NCBI GenBank assembly: GCA_902795625.1
Contig: CADBLW010000210.1
Span: 1-9,376 of the forward strand
Source: an uncultured Lachnospiraceae bacterium
GTDB lineage: Bacteria > Bacillota > Clostridia > Lachnospirales > Lachnospiraceae
Length of the DNA stretch: 9,376 bases
Direction of reading: 5' to 3'
Below the pieces are notes generated by a model. That model had not been told where the DNA came from, did not search any database, and saw only the letters and a list, made by a program, of their open reading frames with translations. The first letter of the stretch is position 1. Each line of letters begins with the position of its first letter. The translations under genes and the position numbers were made by a program. This document shows, one piece after another, positions 1 to 6,220 of this stretch.

Positions 1-744
1 CGCGAAGACAATGTACCCGATCAGCATCGACCCCGTCAGTTCCACGGTTTCGTCCGCCATATCCGAAAGCTTTCCCGGGAACCATTTGACGATATAAATG
101 ATGATCACGGAACCGCAATTGACCATTGCGTGCATCACCATGGAAGGGATCGTCGACCCCGCCGCCTCGTCCACCATGGCGAAGATAAAACCCATCACAA
201 GGGCATACGTCATCTGGTTCAGATTGCCGTGCATCAGACCGAAGATCAGTCCCGTCAGGAGTGCTCCCATCAGGATCGAGCGTTTGCGGTAATGCCCGAA
301 CATCAGTCCGCGGTACACAAGCTCCTCTCCGATCGCCGGAATGATCCCCACGCTGAGAAGTGCGATCACAAACGGATACTTCGAAATCTTGGATGTGATG
401 TCCGCCCCCGCCACATAGTTCGTAAACTGCTGCGACACGAGGTTGACAAGCGTGAGCAGCGGCAGAAGAAACAGCATCATCACCGCCGCCAGCAGCACGA
501 CACTGATGCGGGTCTTATGAACCCGGTAGGTGTCCGCGAATGCCCTTCCGAACGACGTTCCTTCACGTCTCATCGCCAAAGCGATCAGCCCCGGCGCCAG
601 GCAGAACACCTGGATCACCACCAGTTGCACGGCCGTCTCATCTGTGAGCTGCACGAAAATGCTGCCTACCAGATACGACAGAAGCGTCAGCAGGACAAGC
701 ATGTTCACTCTGCGGTTTTCTTCCTTGTTCCACACGTCCGTCAT
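1..744 (-). CDS. CPBP-family intramembrane metalloprotease (C-terminus cut by window edge)
   Basis: The frame runs from an ATG at 744 to the left edge without a stop (248 residues seen), so the C-terminus is missing. It is a hydrophobic multi-pass protein with segments near residues 15-32, 40-57, 80-101, 124-138, 157-171 and 177-190. The CPBP (type II CAAX protease-like, Abi) signature is complete: GEELVYRG (Glu140, Glu141, Arg145), FGLMHG with His172, and SMVMHAMVN with His205 and Asn209. These are the metal-binding and catalytic positions of the family. Members are membrane proteases acting on prenylated proteins, peptides or bacteriocin-related substrates; the substrate here cannot be told. 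The start at 744 is chosen because a GGGAG ribosome binding site lies 8 bases upstream and the first helix follows soon after. An in-frame ATG at 870 would add 42 polar residues but has no ribosome binding site. The gene is transcribed divergently from cvfB. Confidence 0.9.
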   Translation of the reverse strand, partial: MTDVWNKEENRRVNMLVLLTLLSYLVGSIFVQLTDETAVQLVVIQVFCLAPGLIALAMRREGTSFGRAFADTYRVHKTRISVVLLAAVMMLFLLPLLTLVNLVSQQFTNYVAGADITSKISKYPFVIALLSVGIIPAIGEELVYRGLMFGHYRKRSILMGALLTGLIFGLMHGNLNQMTYALVMGFIFAMVDEAAGSTIPSMVMHAMVNCGSVIIIYIVKWFPGKLSDMADETVELTGSMLIGYIVFA

Positions 745-898
745 CGCAGAACTCCCTTTCGCCCAACTTCTCCGTCCTCCGACGTATTCTCCCACGCGCC
801 GCAGGCATTTCCATACCCTGCTGCAGATATTTCCCTTGCTCCGCCTCAGGGCTGCCGACGGATTTTCCATCGCCGCGGCAACAGGGGGCGCACGAAAA

Positions 899-927
899 AT
901 ACTACCACATTTTCCGTGCTTTTACAA
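899..927 (-). promoter_or_regulatory. SigA-type promoter for the CPBP protease gene
   Basis: On the - strand, TTGTAA (-35, 922-927) and TAGTAT (-10, 899-904) are separated by exactly 17 bases, with four of six consensus matches in each box. It points leftwards into the protease gene. Transcription would start near 892 and leave a leader of about 148 bases if translation begins at 744. Visual match only. Confidence 0.5.
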
Positions 928-964
928 TGCCGCGAAGAAACTTCTTTCTCTTTCCCGCGGCGCA

Positions 965-973
965 TGCTATACT
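965..973 (+). promoter_or_regulatory. Extended -10 promoter for cvfB
   Basis: TATACT (968-973) is preceded by TG one base away (965-966), an extended -10 element. The hexamer at the expected -35 position (945-950) is poor, which fits a promoter relying on the extended -10. Transcription would start near 980, about 43 bases before the cvfB start. Visual match only. Confidence 0.45.
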
Positions 974-983
974 GTAGACAGCC

Positions 984-1001
984 GTTCGCGAAGGCGCGAA
1001 C
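984..1001 (+). other. 5'-terminal stem-loop of the cvfB leader
   Basis: GTTCGCG (984-990) and CGCGAAC (995-1001) form a perfect 7-bp stem with an AAGG loop. It lies just after the predicted transcription start and ends 9 bases before the GGAGG ribosome binding site (1011-1015). A stem at the extreme 5' end can protect an mRNA from decay; no regulatory role can be shown from the sequence alone. Confidence 0.5.
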
Positions 1002-1023
1002 AAGGATAACGGAGGAACCTGAC

Positions 1024-1908
1024 ATGATCCAGCTCGGACGCACGCAACAACTGAAAATCGATTCCCTGCAGCCCCACGGCGCGTATCTCATCGACGCCGG
1101 AGCGGAACTGCCGAAGCTGCCGGCCGCTTACGACGAGGCCGCGCTTTCGGTAGATCCGCCGCGGATCCTGCTGCCGAACAATCAGCTCGAAGGAGAGGCT
1201 GTCGGCGATCTCGTGACGGTGTTTGTCTACCGCGACTCGGAGGACCGCCCCATCGCGACGAAGCAGCTTCCGAAGGCCGAGCTCGGTCTCACGGCTCTTC
1301 TCAAGGTCACGCAGGTCAACCGCGTGGGCGCGTTTCTCGACTGGGGACTGCCGAAGGATCTTCTGCTGCCGTACCGCGAGCAGACCCGCCCGGTGGGCGA
1401 GGGTGACGAGGTGCTCATCGCCGTGTACATCGACAAGAGCGGCCGCCTGTGCGCGACCATGAAGCTCTACCCGTACCTGCGCACGGACTCGACCCACAAG
1501 AAGGACGACCGCGTCAAAGGACGCGTGTACGAGGTCAGCGACAATTTCGGCGCATTTGTCGCCGTGGAGGACTGCTACTCCGGCCTCGTTCCGAAGAAGG
1601 ATCTCTTCTTCCCGCTCTCCCCGATGCAGGAGATCGAGGCCCGCATCGCCGGTGTTCTTCCCGACGGCAAGCTCACGCTCTCCCTGCGCGAGAAGGCCTA
1701 TGCGCAGATGGACGGCGACGCCGCCCTGATCCTCTCCGCGCTCCGCTCCGCAGGCGGCTTCCTGCCCTACCATGACAAGAGCAGCGCCGAAGCGATCAAG
1801 GCCCGTTTCAGTCTTGGAAAGAACGCGTTCAAGCGCGCGATCGGACACCTCTACCGCGAACGCCTGATCTCCATCGACGAGGACGGCATCCGCCTGGTGG
1901 ACCGCTGA
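1024..1908 (+). CDS. cvfB: CvfB-family S1-domain RNA-binding protein
   Basis: This is a 294-residue protein, the usual size for CvfB/YitL (about 280-300). The architecture fits: an N-terminal S1-like domain at about 4-82, a second S1 domain at about 88-148 (VNRVGAFLDWGLPKDLLLP), a third S1 domain at about 163-223 (VSDNFGAFVAVED, then GKLTLSLRE), and a C-terminal winged-helix domain at about 235-292. Family members are cytoplasmic RNA-binding proteins; in staphylococci CvfB affects virulence-factor expression. The precise RNA targets are unknown in most species. The start is fixed by GGAGG (1011-1015) with 8-base spacing; the frame stays open far upstream, but that part lies antisense to the protease gene and is not coding. 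It is the only + strand gene here, and converges on comF with 48 bases between the stops and no clear shared terminator. Confidence 0.93.
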   Translation: MIQLGRTQQLKIDSLQPHGAYLIDAGAELPKLPAAYDEAALSVDPPRILLPNNQLEGEAVGDLVTVFVYRDSEDRPIATKQLPKAELGLTALLKVTQVNRVGAFLDWGLPKDLLLPYREQTRPVGEGDEVLIAVYIDKSGRLCATMKLYPYLRTDSTHKKDDRVKGRVYEVSDNFGAFVAVEDCYSGLVPKKDLFFPLSPMQEIEARIAGVLPDGKLTLSLREKAYAQMDGDAALILSALRSAGGFLPYHDKSSAEAIKARFSLGKNAFKRAIGHLYRERLISIDEDGIRLVDR

Positions 1909-1956
1909 CCCGCGCCCGAAGCCGCGTCTTACGCAGAGCTTCCATACGGAAAATGC

Positions 1957-2691
1957 TCACACATACCCGCCGCCGATGCAGATCGTCGCAACCATCACAT
2001 GCTCGACACCGGTGGCTTTCAACACGGACGAACACGCCTCCAGGGTACTCCCGGTCGTATAGATATCATCGACCAGGATCACCCTGCGGGGCGTTTTATG
2101 TTGCCGTTTCAGCCACTCCGCCTGCCACCCAGGCTCCAGCGCTCTCATCAGGTTGCGCACGCGCTCATGGTTGCTCAGTTCCTTCTGCGGCACGGTAAAG
2201 CGGTTGCGCCGAAGGTAGTCCGCGTACATCGGCAGCTCCAGCTCATACGCCAGCTCGCGGGCGATCCGCTCCGCCTGGTTGTACCCGCGGTTTCTCATTT
2301 TCCGGCGATGCACAGGCACCGGGATCACCGCCTCCGCGCCAAATCCGCGAAGCGTCGTCCCCTGCGCCGCCAACAGCTCGGCAGCGTACCACGGTGCATA
2401 CTCCTCACGCCTGTGGAACTTGAAGCGAACCATCGATTCGCGGATCTCGCCCTCGTACAGGAACACGGAGACCCCGCGTTCGAACGAGCTCTCCCCCTTC
2501 GCCGAGCAGTCGTAGCAATACTCCGCCGCCCCCTCCGGAACCGGCTTGCCGCACCGCATGCACGTGTCCGCGCCCACGGGCGTGAGCTTCTCCCGGCACT
2601 TTACGTGAGCCCTCGGCGCGCCGATGGGACGCAGCCCGTCGCACACAGGGCACCTCGGCGGATACAAAAGGTCCAGTATCCTGCTCTCCAT
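1957..2691 (-). CDS. comFC: ComF family protein (ComFC-like, phosphoribosyltransferase fold)
   Basis: This is a 244-residue protein typical of ComFC/GntX. The N-terminus carries a zinc-ribbon-like cysteine set: CPVC (Cys14, Cys17), Cys32, CMRC (Cys44, Cys47) and CYDC (Cys59, Cys62). The C-terminal half is a type I phosphoribosyltransferase domain with the PRPP loop VILVDDIYTTGST at about 204-216. The segment with VPVHRRKMRNRGYNQAE is the conserved ComF motif before it. ComFC is needed for natural transformation in Bacillus and Streptococcus, acting in the cytoplasm with the ComFA helicase at the uptake step. Many non-competent Clostridia also keep it, so competence is not implied. The start at 2691 is favoured over an in-frame TTG at 2775 because AGGAGG sits 6 bases upstream and the family begins near MxxxLxxLLYPPxCPxC. 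It lies downstream of the nucleotidyltransferase gene, separated by a terminator-type hairpin and a structured leader. Confidence 0.92.
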   Translation of the reverse strand: MESRILDLLYPPRCPVCDGLRPIGAPRAHVKCREKLTPVGADTCMRCGKPVPEGAAEYCYDCSAKGESSFERGVSVFLYEGEIRESMVRFKFHRREEYAPWYAAELLAAQGTTLRGFGAEAVIPVPVHRRKMRNRGYNQAERIARELAYELELPMYADYLRRNRFTVPQKELSNHERVRNLMRALEPGWQAEWLKRQHKTPRRVILVDDIYTTGSTLEACSSVLKATGVEHVMVATICIGGGYV

Positions 2692-2697
2692 AGATCT

Positions 2698-2703
2698 CCT
2701 CCT
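2698..2703 (-). promoter_or_regulatory. Ribosome binding site fixing the comF start
   Basis: The - strand reads AGGAGG six bases before the ATG at 2689-2691. The TTG at 2775 that opens the same frame has no comparable site at proper spacing, so the later ATG is preferred. Confidence 0.8.
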
Positions 2704-2727
2704 TTCGGAATTTCCCAAAAACGCGCA

Positions 2728-2753
2728 CGATAATAAAACAGGAGCAACTCCTG
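2728..2753 (-). terminator. Attenuator-like hairpin with U-run in the comF leader
   Basis: Read on the - strand, CAGGAG (2748-2753) and CTCCTG (2739-2744) make a 6-bp stem around a 3-base loop and are followed directly by TTTTATTAT (2730-2738). This has the form of a small intrinsic terminator and sits about 37 bases before the comF start, inside its leader. The stem is short, so efficiency is doubtful. It could also simply be a leader hairpin. Confidence 0.4.
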
Positions 2754-2796
2754 CCGTATCGTTTATCCGTATCAATTATCTCGCATAAGGGGAACT

Positions 2797-2844
2797 CCTC
2801 CCGAAGGAGGCGGGCGAATGCCCGGAATGTGCGGCAGATGCCGC
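2797..2844 (-). other. Three consecutive 5-bp tetraloop hairpins (structured leader of comF)
   Basis: Three perfect 5-bp inverted repeats, each with a 4-base loop, lie in a row. 2797-2810 is CCTCC/GGAGG, whose - strand form is a C(UUCG)G hairpin, the very stable tetraloop type. 2811-2824 is CGGGC/GCCCG and abuts the first with no gap. 2831-2844 is GCGGC/GCCGC, six bases further on. Together they fill most of 2797-2844 between the nucleotidyltransferase terminator and comF. There is no convincing ORF here. I do not recognise a known RNA family. Confidence 0.55.
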
Positions 2845-2866
2845 GGAAAATGATGAATGATGAAAT

Positions 2867-2901
2867 CCGGAAGGCTGCGCCTCCTGTGTGCAGCCTTCCG
2901 G
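2867..2901 (-). terminator. Hairpin terminator after the nucleotidyltransferase gene
   Basis: CCGGAAGGCTGC (2867-2878) and GCAGCCTTCCGG (2890-2901) form a perfect 12-bp, GC-rich stem with an 11-base loop, 35 bases after the nucleotidyltransferase stop. On the - strand the following bases are T-rich but interrupted (ATTTCATCATT). On the + strand the tail TTATTCTTTCT is slightly better, so it may act in both directions. It probably ends the mreB-recD2-nucleotidyltransferase transcript, perhaps with some read-through into comF. Confidence 0.7.
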
Positions 2902-2936
2902 TTATTCTTTCTGTAATACCTAAAATCCTACCACGA

Positions 2937-3851
2937 TCAGCGGAACGTCGACTCCGGATACACTCCGGCAGCGATCAGCTCGCGGATGCATTTCATGAAG
3001 ACCGGCTTGTCCTCGGCGTAGGTCACGCCGAACCAGCGGTCCGCGGTCGGGAGAACCGCAACCTTCGCGCGGCCTTCATCGATCATGGAGCCGACGACGC
3101 CGGGCAACAGGAACTCGGACTTGAGCGGATTGACCGAAGCCTCATTGTCCAGAAAATCCCTGAAGTAACTCTGCAGTTTCGGAAGGAAATCCGGGGTGAA
3201 CCCCCAGAAGTTCATCGACACCGTTGAATTCGGGTCGAGCTCCACGGGAGTACCGTCCTCCTTGCGTCCCGCGACCACATCCCCCTCGCGGCTGAGGTCG
3301 AACATCTCCTCAACACCCGTGAGGCAGCCGTCCTCCACGACGCACGCGCCGCGGGTCACCTTGCCGTTGTCGCTCAGGGTGTTGCCGAGCACAAACCCCG
3401 CCATGCAGTACTGCCCCTCGCTGTCCGCGGGAAGGCTCACAAGATAGTCATGCGAAGCGCGGAACGCCTCCTTGCCGTAGTAGTCATCCGCGTTGATGAC
3501 AAGGAACGGATCCTTCACTACTCCGAGGCAGGACAGGATCGCATGTCCGGTGCCCCACGGCTTGCCGCGTCCCTCAGGCACGCTGTAGCCCTCGGGAATA
3601 TTGTCCAGTTCCTGGTACACATACGTCACGGGGATATACTTCTCGATGCGATCGCCGATCGCCTTGCGGAACGCCTCCTCGATGTCCCGGCGGATGATGA
3701 AGACGACCTTGTCAAACCCGGCCTCCTTCGCCGCATAGATCGAGTAATCCATGATGATCTCACCGCTGGGACCGACCTCCGCAAGCTGCTTGATCCCGCC
3801 TCCGAACCGGCTTCCCATGCCGGCCGCCATAATAACCAAAGCTGTTTCCAT
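2937..3851 (-). CDS. Sugar-phosphate-type nucleotidyltransferase (NTP_transferase fold)
   Basis: This 304-residue protein has the nucleotidyltransferase fold that makes NDP-activated sugars or alcohols from an NTP and a phosphorylated substrate. The N-terminal nucleotide-binding loop is clear at residues 6-23 (VIMAAGMGSRFGG, then IKQL with Lys21). GKPWGTGHA at 96-104 resembles the GTxGA-type base-binding segment, and NADDYYG at 120-126 carries the metal-binding aspartates. The C-terminal part has no recognisable hexapeptide repeats, so it is a single-domain enzyme. The substrate cannot be assigned; hexose-1-phosphate, or a choline- or phosphonate-like substrate, are all possible. The ATG at 3851 is chosen because AAAGGAG lies just upstream and the family starts MxxALVIMAAG. 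A GTG overlapping the recD2 stop (3926) would add 25 basic residues and lacks a well-placed ribosome binding site. It follows recD2 by 71 bases and is probably co-transcribed with it. Confidence 0.85.
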   Translation of the reverse strand: METALVIMAAGMGSRFGGGIKQLAEVGPSGEIIMDYSIYAAKEAGFDKVVFIIRRDIEEAFRKAIGDRIEKYIPVTYVYQELDNIPEGYSVPEGRGKPWGTGHAILSCLGVVKDPFLVINADDYYGKEAFRASHDYLVSLPADSEGQYCMAGFVLGNTLSDNGKVTRGACVVEDGCLTGVEEMFDLSREGDVVAGRKEDGTPVELDPNSTVSMNFWGFTPDFLPKLQSYFRDFLDNEASVNPLKSEFLLPGVVGSMIDEGRAKVAVLPTADRWFGVTYAEDKPVFMKCIRELIAAGVYPESTFR

Positions 3852-3854
3852 AGT

Positions 3855-3861
3855 CTCCTTT
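3855..3861 (-). promoter_or_regulatory. Ribosome binding site fixing the nucleotidyltransferase start
   Basis: The - strand reads AAAGGAG, three bases before the ATG at 3849-3851. Spacing is short but usable, and it supports this ATG over the upstream GTG at 3926, for which the nearest AGGAG is about 13 bases away. Confidence 0.65.
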
Positions 3862-3922
3862 CCGCGCTTTGACGCTCTTCTTCCGCGTCTTCGGCATTGC
3901 TTCGTAGTATCCGTATTATTTT

Positions 3923-6172
3923 TCACAGTCGTTTATGCTCCTGTATGCATCTCCGCAGACCGGTGTACCGCTTCTGCTCCTCCACGTTGTCGATCATGCT
4001 GCGCATCGCCGCCTCGTCACCCAGGATCAGCACGCAGTTGACCGCGCGCGTCACGCCGGTGTAGAGAAGGTTGCGGTTCATCAGCATCCGCGGCCCCCGC
4101 AGGATCGGTATCACCACCGCGGGGTACTCGCTTCCCTGCGCCTTGTGGATCGTCACCGCGTAGGCGTGCTCGAGATCCTCAAGCAGCTCAAAATCGTAGT
4201 ATACAAGCTTGTTGTCGTCGAAGACGATCTCCATCTGTTTGGAAAATTCATTGATGTCGCGGATGACGCCGATATCGCCGTTGAAAATTCCCTCGCCGCT
4301 GTCGATCAGCGTGTTGCGCTCGCTGCGGACTTCCCATTCCAGACGGTAGTTGTTGCGCGTCTGCATCACCTTGTCCCCGACTCGGAAAATGATGCCCCTC
4401 GTCTCGTACTGCGGCTTCTCGTCCGACGGCGGATTGAGCGCCTCCTGAAGCAGGACGTTCAAACCGGTAACTCCAAGCTCGCCCTTGCGCATCGGCGTGA
4501 GCACCTGGACCTCCAGCGGGGAAACACCGATGTACGCGGGAAGCTTTTCCTTCACAAGCTGCACCAGGTAGTCCCGGATCACATGCGCGTTCATCCTCTG
4601 CACGAAGAAGAAATCCTTGCTCTTCTTATGGACATCCGGATACTCGCCCCGGTTGATCCTGTGGGCGTTTATGACAATGTCACTGGCCTCCGCCTGGCGG
4701 AAGATCTTCTCAAGCCGTATTACGGAAAATGCTCCGCTCTCCATGATGTCCCGGAGCACGTTGCCCGGTCCGACGCTCGGCAGCTGGTTCGCGTCACCGA
4801 CAAGGATCAGCGACGTAAGCCCCGGCACGATCGCCTTCAGAAGCGAGTGCATCAGATGCATGTCGACCATGGAGACCTCGTCGATGATCACCACATCCGC
4901 CTCGAGCGGGTACTCCTCATTGCGGCGGAACCGCGGGATCCCCGCCTCGCCGGACTCATCCATGTTCGTGACTTCCAAAAGGCGGTGGATCGTCACGGCA
5001 TCGTGTCCTGTCGTTTCGGTCATTCTCTTGGCCGCGCGCCCAGTGGGAGCGGCCAGCACGACATCGCGCCCCAGCATTTCGCACACGCGGATGATCGTGT
5101 TGATGGTCGTCGTCTTGCCGGTGCCGGGACCGCCGGTCAGCACGAACACGCCGCGCTCCACGGCCTCGCGTACCGCGCTTCGCTGGATGTCATCAAGCTC
5201 GATATCCTCGCTCGCTTCCGCCTTCTCAACATATCGCTCGATGCCCGCCACGACACGGCGTCCGCCCTCGTCGATATCCAAAAGCATCCGCGCTGTCGCC
5301 TGCTCCGTATGGTAGTACACGGAAAGATAGATCTGTTCCTGCTCCACCCCGTCCTCGTCGATCACCGTGACGGTGCGCAAGCGCTGCTCGATGATCAGCA
5401 TCGTCAGAGTGCGGTCGAAGGAATCGAGATCCATCTCCGGAATAAACTCTTTCGCGTGGGTAAACAGGGAATCCTTCGGAAGGAACGCGTGTCCCGCCTG
5501 GCTTCCCAGCCGCATCACATGCATAAGGCATGCGCGGAACCGCTGGTCCGAATACTCCAGCCCGCCGATCCGCTGCGCGATCTCGTCGGATCTGCGGAAG
5601 CCGAACCCCGGTATATCCTCGGCAAGCCGGTACGGATTGCTTCCGACGATCTGCTCCGTCTCCTCGCCGTATTTTTTGTATATCTTCAATCCCTGATTCA
5701 GATTGATCCCGACCTGCAGCAGATACATGACGACACGCCGCATGTTCTGCTTCTCCATGAACTGCTCATGGACGGACTGCGCGATCCGCATGCTGATGCC
5801 CCGGATCTCCGCAAGGCGCTCCGGCTCACGCTCAATGATCCGGAACGTATCCTCTCCGAACTTGGCCACGATCTTCAGAGCCGTCGGCATTCCGATGCCC
5901 TTGATCGCGCCCGAGCCGAGGTACCGCTCCATCGAATCGGTGTCCGTCGGCTGTATGATCTCGTAGCTCTCAACCTGCAGCTGCCTGCCGTACATGGCAT
6001 GCCTCGTGAGCTCTCCGCGGACCCGGATATACTCCCCTTCTTCAAGAAAAGGGAAGCTTCCCACGCAAGTGAGTTCTTCCCCCGGTTTCTCCCCGGAAAG
6101 CGACAGCACGGTAAAACCGGTATCAGGACTGTGGAACCGAATGTGCTCCACGTAGCCTTCCCGTTCTTCCAT
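3923..6172 (-). CDS. recD2: RecD2 family ATP-dependent DNA helicase
   Basis: This is a 749-residue SF1B helicase of the RecD2 type, found in bacteria without RecBC partners and active as a 5'-3' DNA helicase in repair and replication-fork maintenance. The N-terminus (about 1-75) is the OB-like RecD2 N domain. Helix-hairpin-helix-like segments at about 85-200 include GAIKGIGMPTA and IPGFGFRRSDEIA. The helicase core has Gln330 (Q motif), Walker A GGPGTGKTT at 347-355, motif Ia LAAPTGRAAKRM at 373-384, Walker B IIDEVSMVD at 429-437, motif III GDANQLPSVGPG at 459-470, KIFRQ at 489-493, TIHKAQGSEYP at 674-684, and motif VI LLYTGVTRA at 702-710. All key residues are present and the length is normal. 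The start at 6172 has GAGGAG seven bases upstream. It lies 48 bases after mreB and 71 before the nucleotidyltransferase, in one likely transcript. Confidence 0.96.
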   Translation of the reverse strand: MEEREGYVEHIRFHSPDTGFTVLSLSGEKPGEELTCVGSFPFLEEGEYIRVRGELTRHAMYGRQLQVESYEIIQPTDTDSMERYLGSGAIKGIGMPTALKIVAKFGEDTFRIIEREPERLAEIRGISMRIAQSVHEQFMEKQNMRRVVMYLLQVGINLNQGLKIYKKYGEETEQIVGSNPYRLAEDIPGFGFRRSDEIAQRIGGLEYSDQRFRACLMHVMRLGSQAGHAFLPKDSLFTHAKEFIPEMDLDSFDRTLTMLIIEQRLRTVTVIDEDGVEQEQIYLSVYYHTEQATARMLLDIDEGGRRVVAGIERYVEKAEASEDIELDDIQRSAVREAVERGVFVLTGGPGTGKTTTINTIIRVCEMLGRDVVLAAPTGRAAKRMTETTGHDAVTIHRLLEVTNMDESGEAGIPRFRRNEEYPLEADVVIIDEVSMVDMHLMHSLLKAIVPGLTSLILVGDANQLPSVGPGNVLRDIMESGAFSVIRLEKIFRQAEASDIVINAHRINRGEYPDVHKKSKDFFFVQRMNAHVIRDYLVQLVKEKLPAYIGVSPLEVQVLTPMRKGELGVTGLNVLLQEALNPPSDEKPQYETRGIIFRVGDKVMQTRNNYRLEWEVRSERNTLIDSGEGIFNGDIGVIRDINEFSKQMEIVFDDNKLVYYDFELLEDLEHAYAVTIHKAQGSEYPAVVIPILRGPRMLMNRNLLYTGVTRAVNCVLILGDEAAMRSMIDNVEEQKRYTGLRRCIQEHKRL

Positions 6173-6202
6173 CTCCCGTCTCCTCTTTCTTACTATGTCT
6201 CC

Positions 6203-6220
6203 GCATTTTTCGGAAAATGC
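6203..6220 (-). other. Short hairpin at the mreB-recD2 junction
   Basis: GCATTTT (6203-6209) and AAAATGC (6214-6220) form a 7-bp stem with a 4-base loop, starting at the base after the mreB stop codon. No T-run follows on the - strand, so it is unlikely to terminate. It could be an RNA processing or stability element between mreB and recD2. It contains one copy of the repeated word CGGAAAATG. Confidence 0.4.

Noticed and set aside
130..1023. Upstream in-frame extension of cvfB to 130
   Set aside because: This part is antisense to the CPBP protease with its intact motifs, reads as low-complexity Arg/His-rich sequence, and the ATG at 1024 has a good ribosome binding site.
967..1848. A 293-codon frame on the - strand inside cvfB
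   Set aside because: It is antisense to the S1 domains of cvfB, has no recognisable motif and no ribosome binding site that stands out.
1909..1956. A bidirectional terminator between the convergent cvfB and comF stops
   Set aside because: Only a 4-bp GCGT/ACGC stem with no T-run is present, so no terminator can be supported.
2692..2775. TTG at 2775 as the comF start
   Set aside because: It would add 28 residues that run through the attenuator-like hairpin and precede the family's usual N-terminus. The ATG at 2691 has an ideal AGGAGG site.
2847..2865. Short tandem repeat of ATGATGA
   Set aside because: Two 7-base units only, and more simply the interrupted T-rich tail of the terminator read from the other strand.
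2829..3227. A 132-codon + strand frame over the terminator and the end of the nucleotidyltransferase gene
   Set aside because: It crosses the 12-bp terminator hairpin and runs antisense to the nucleotidyltransferase, with no domain visible.
3852..3926. GTG at 3926, overlapping the recD2 stop, as the nucleotidyltransferase start
   Set aside because: The overlap is attractive for coupling, but the added residues are a basic tail absent from the fold, and the ribosome binding site favours the ATG at 3851.
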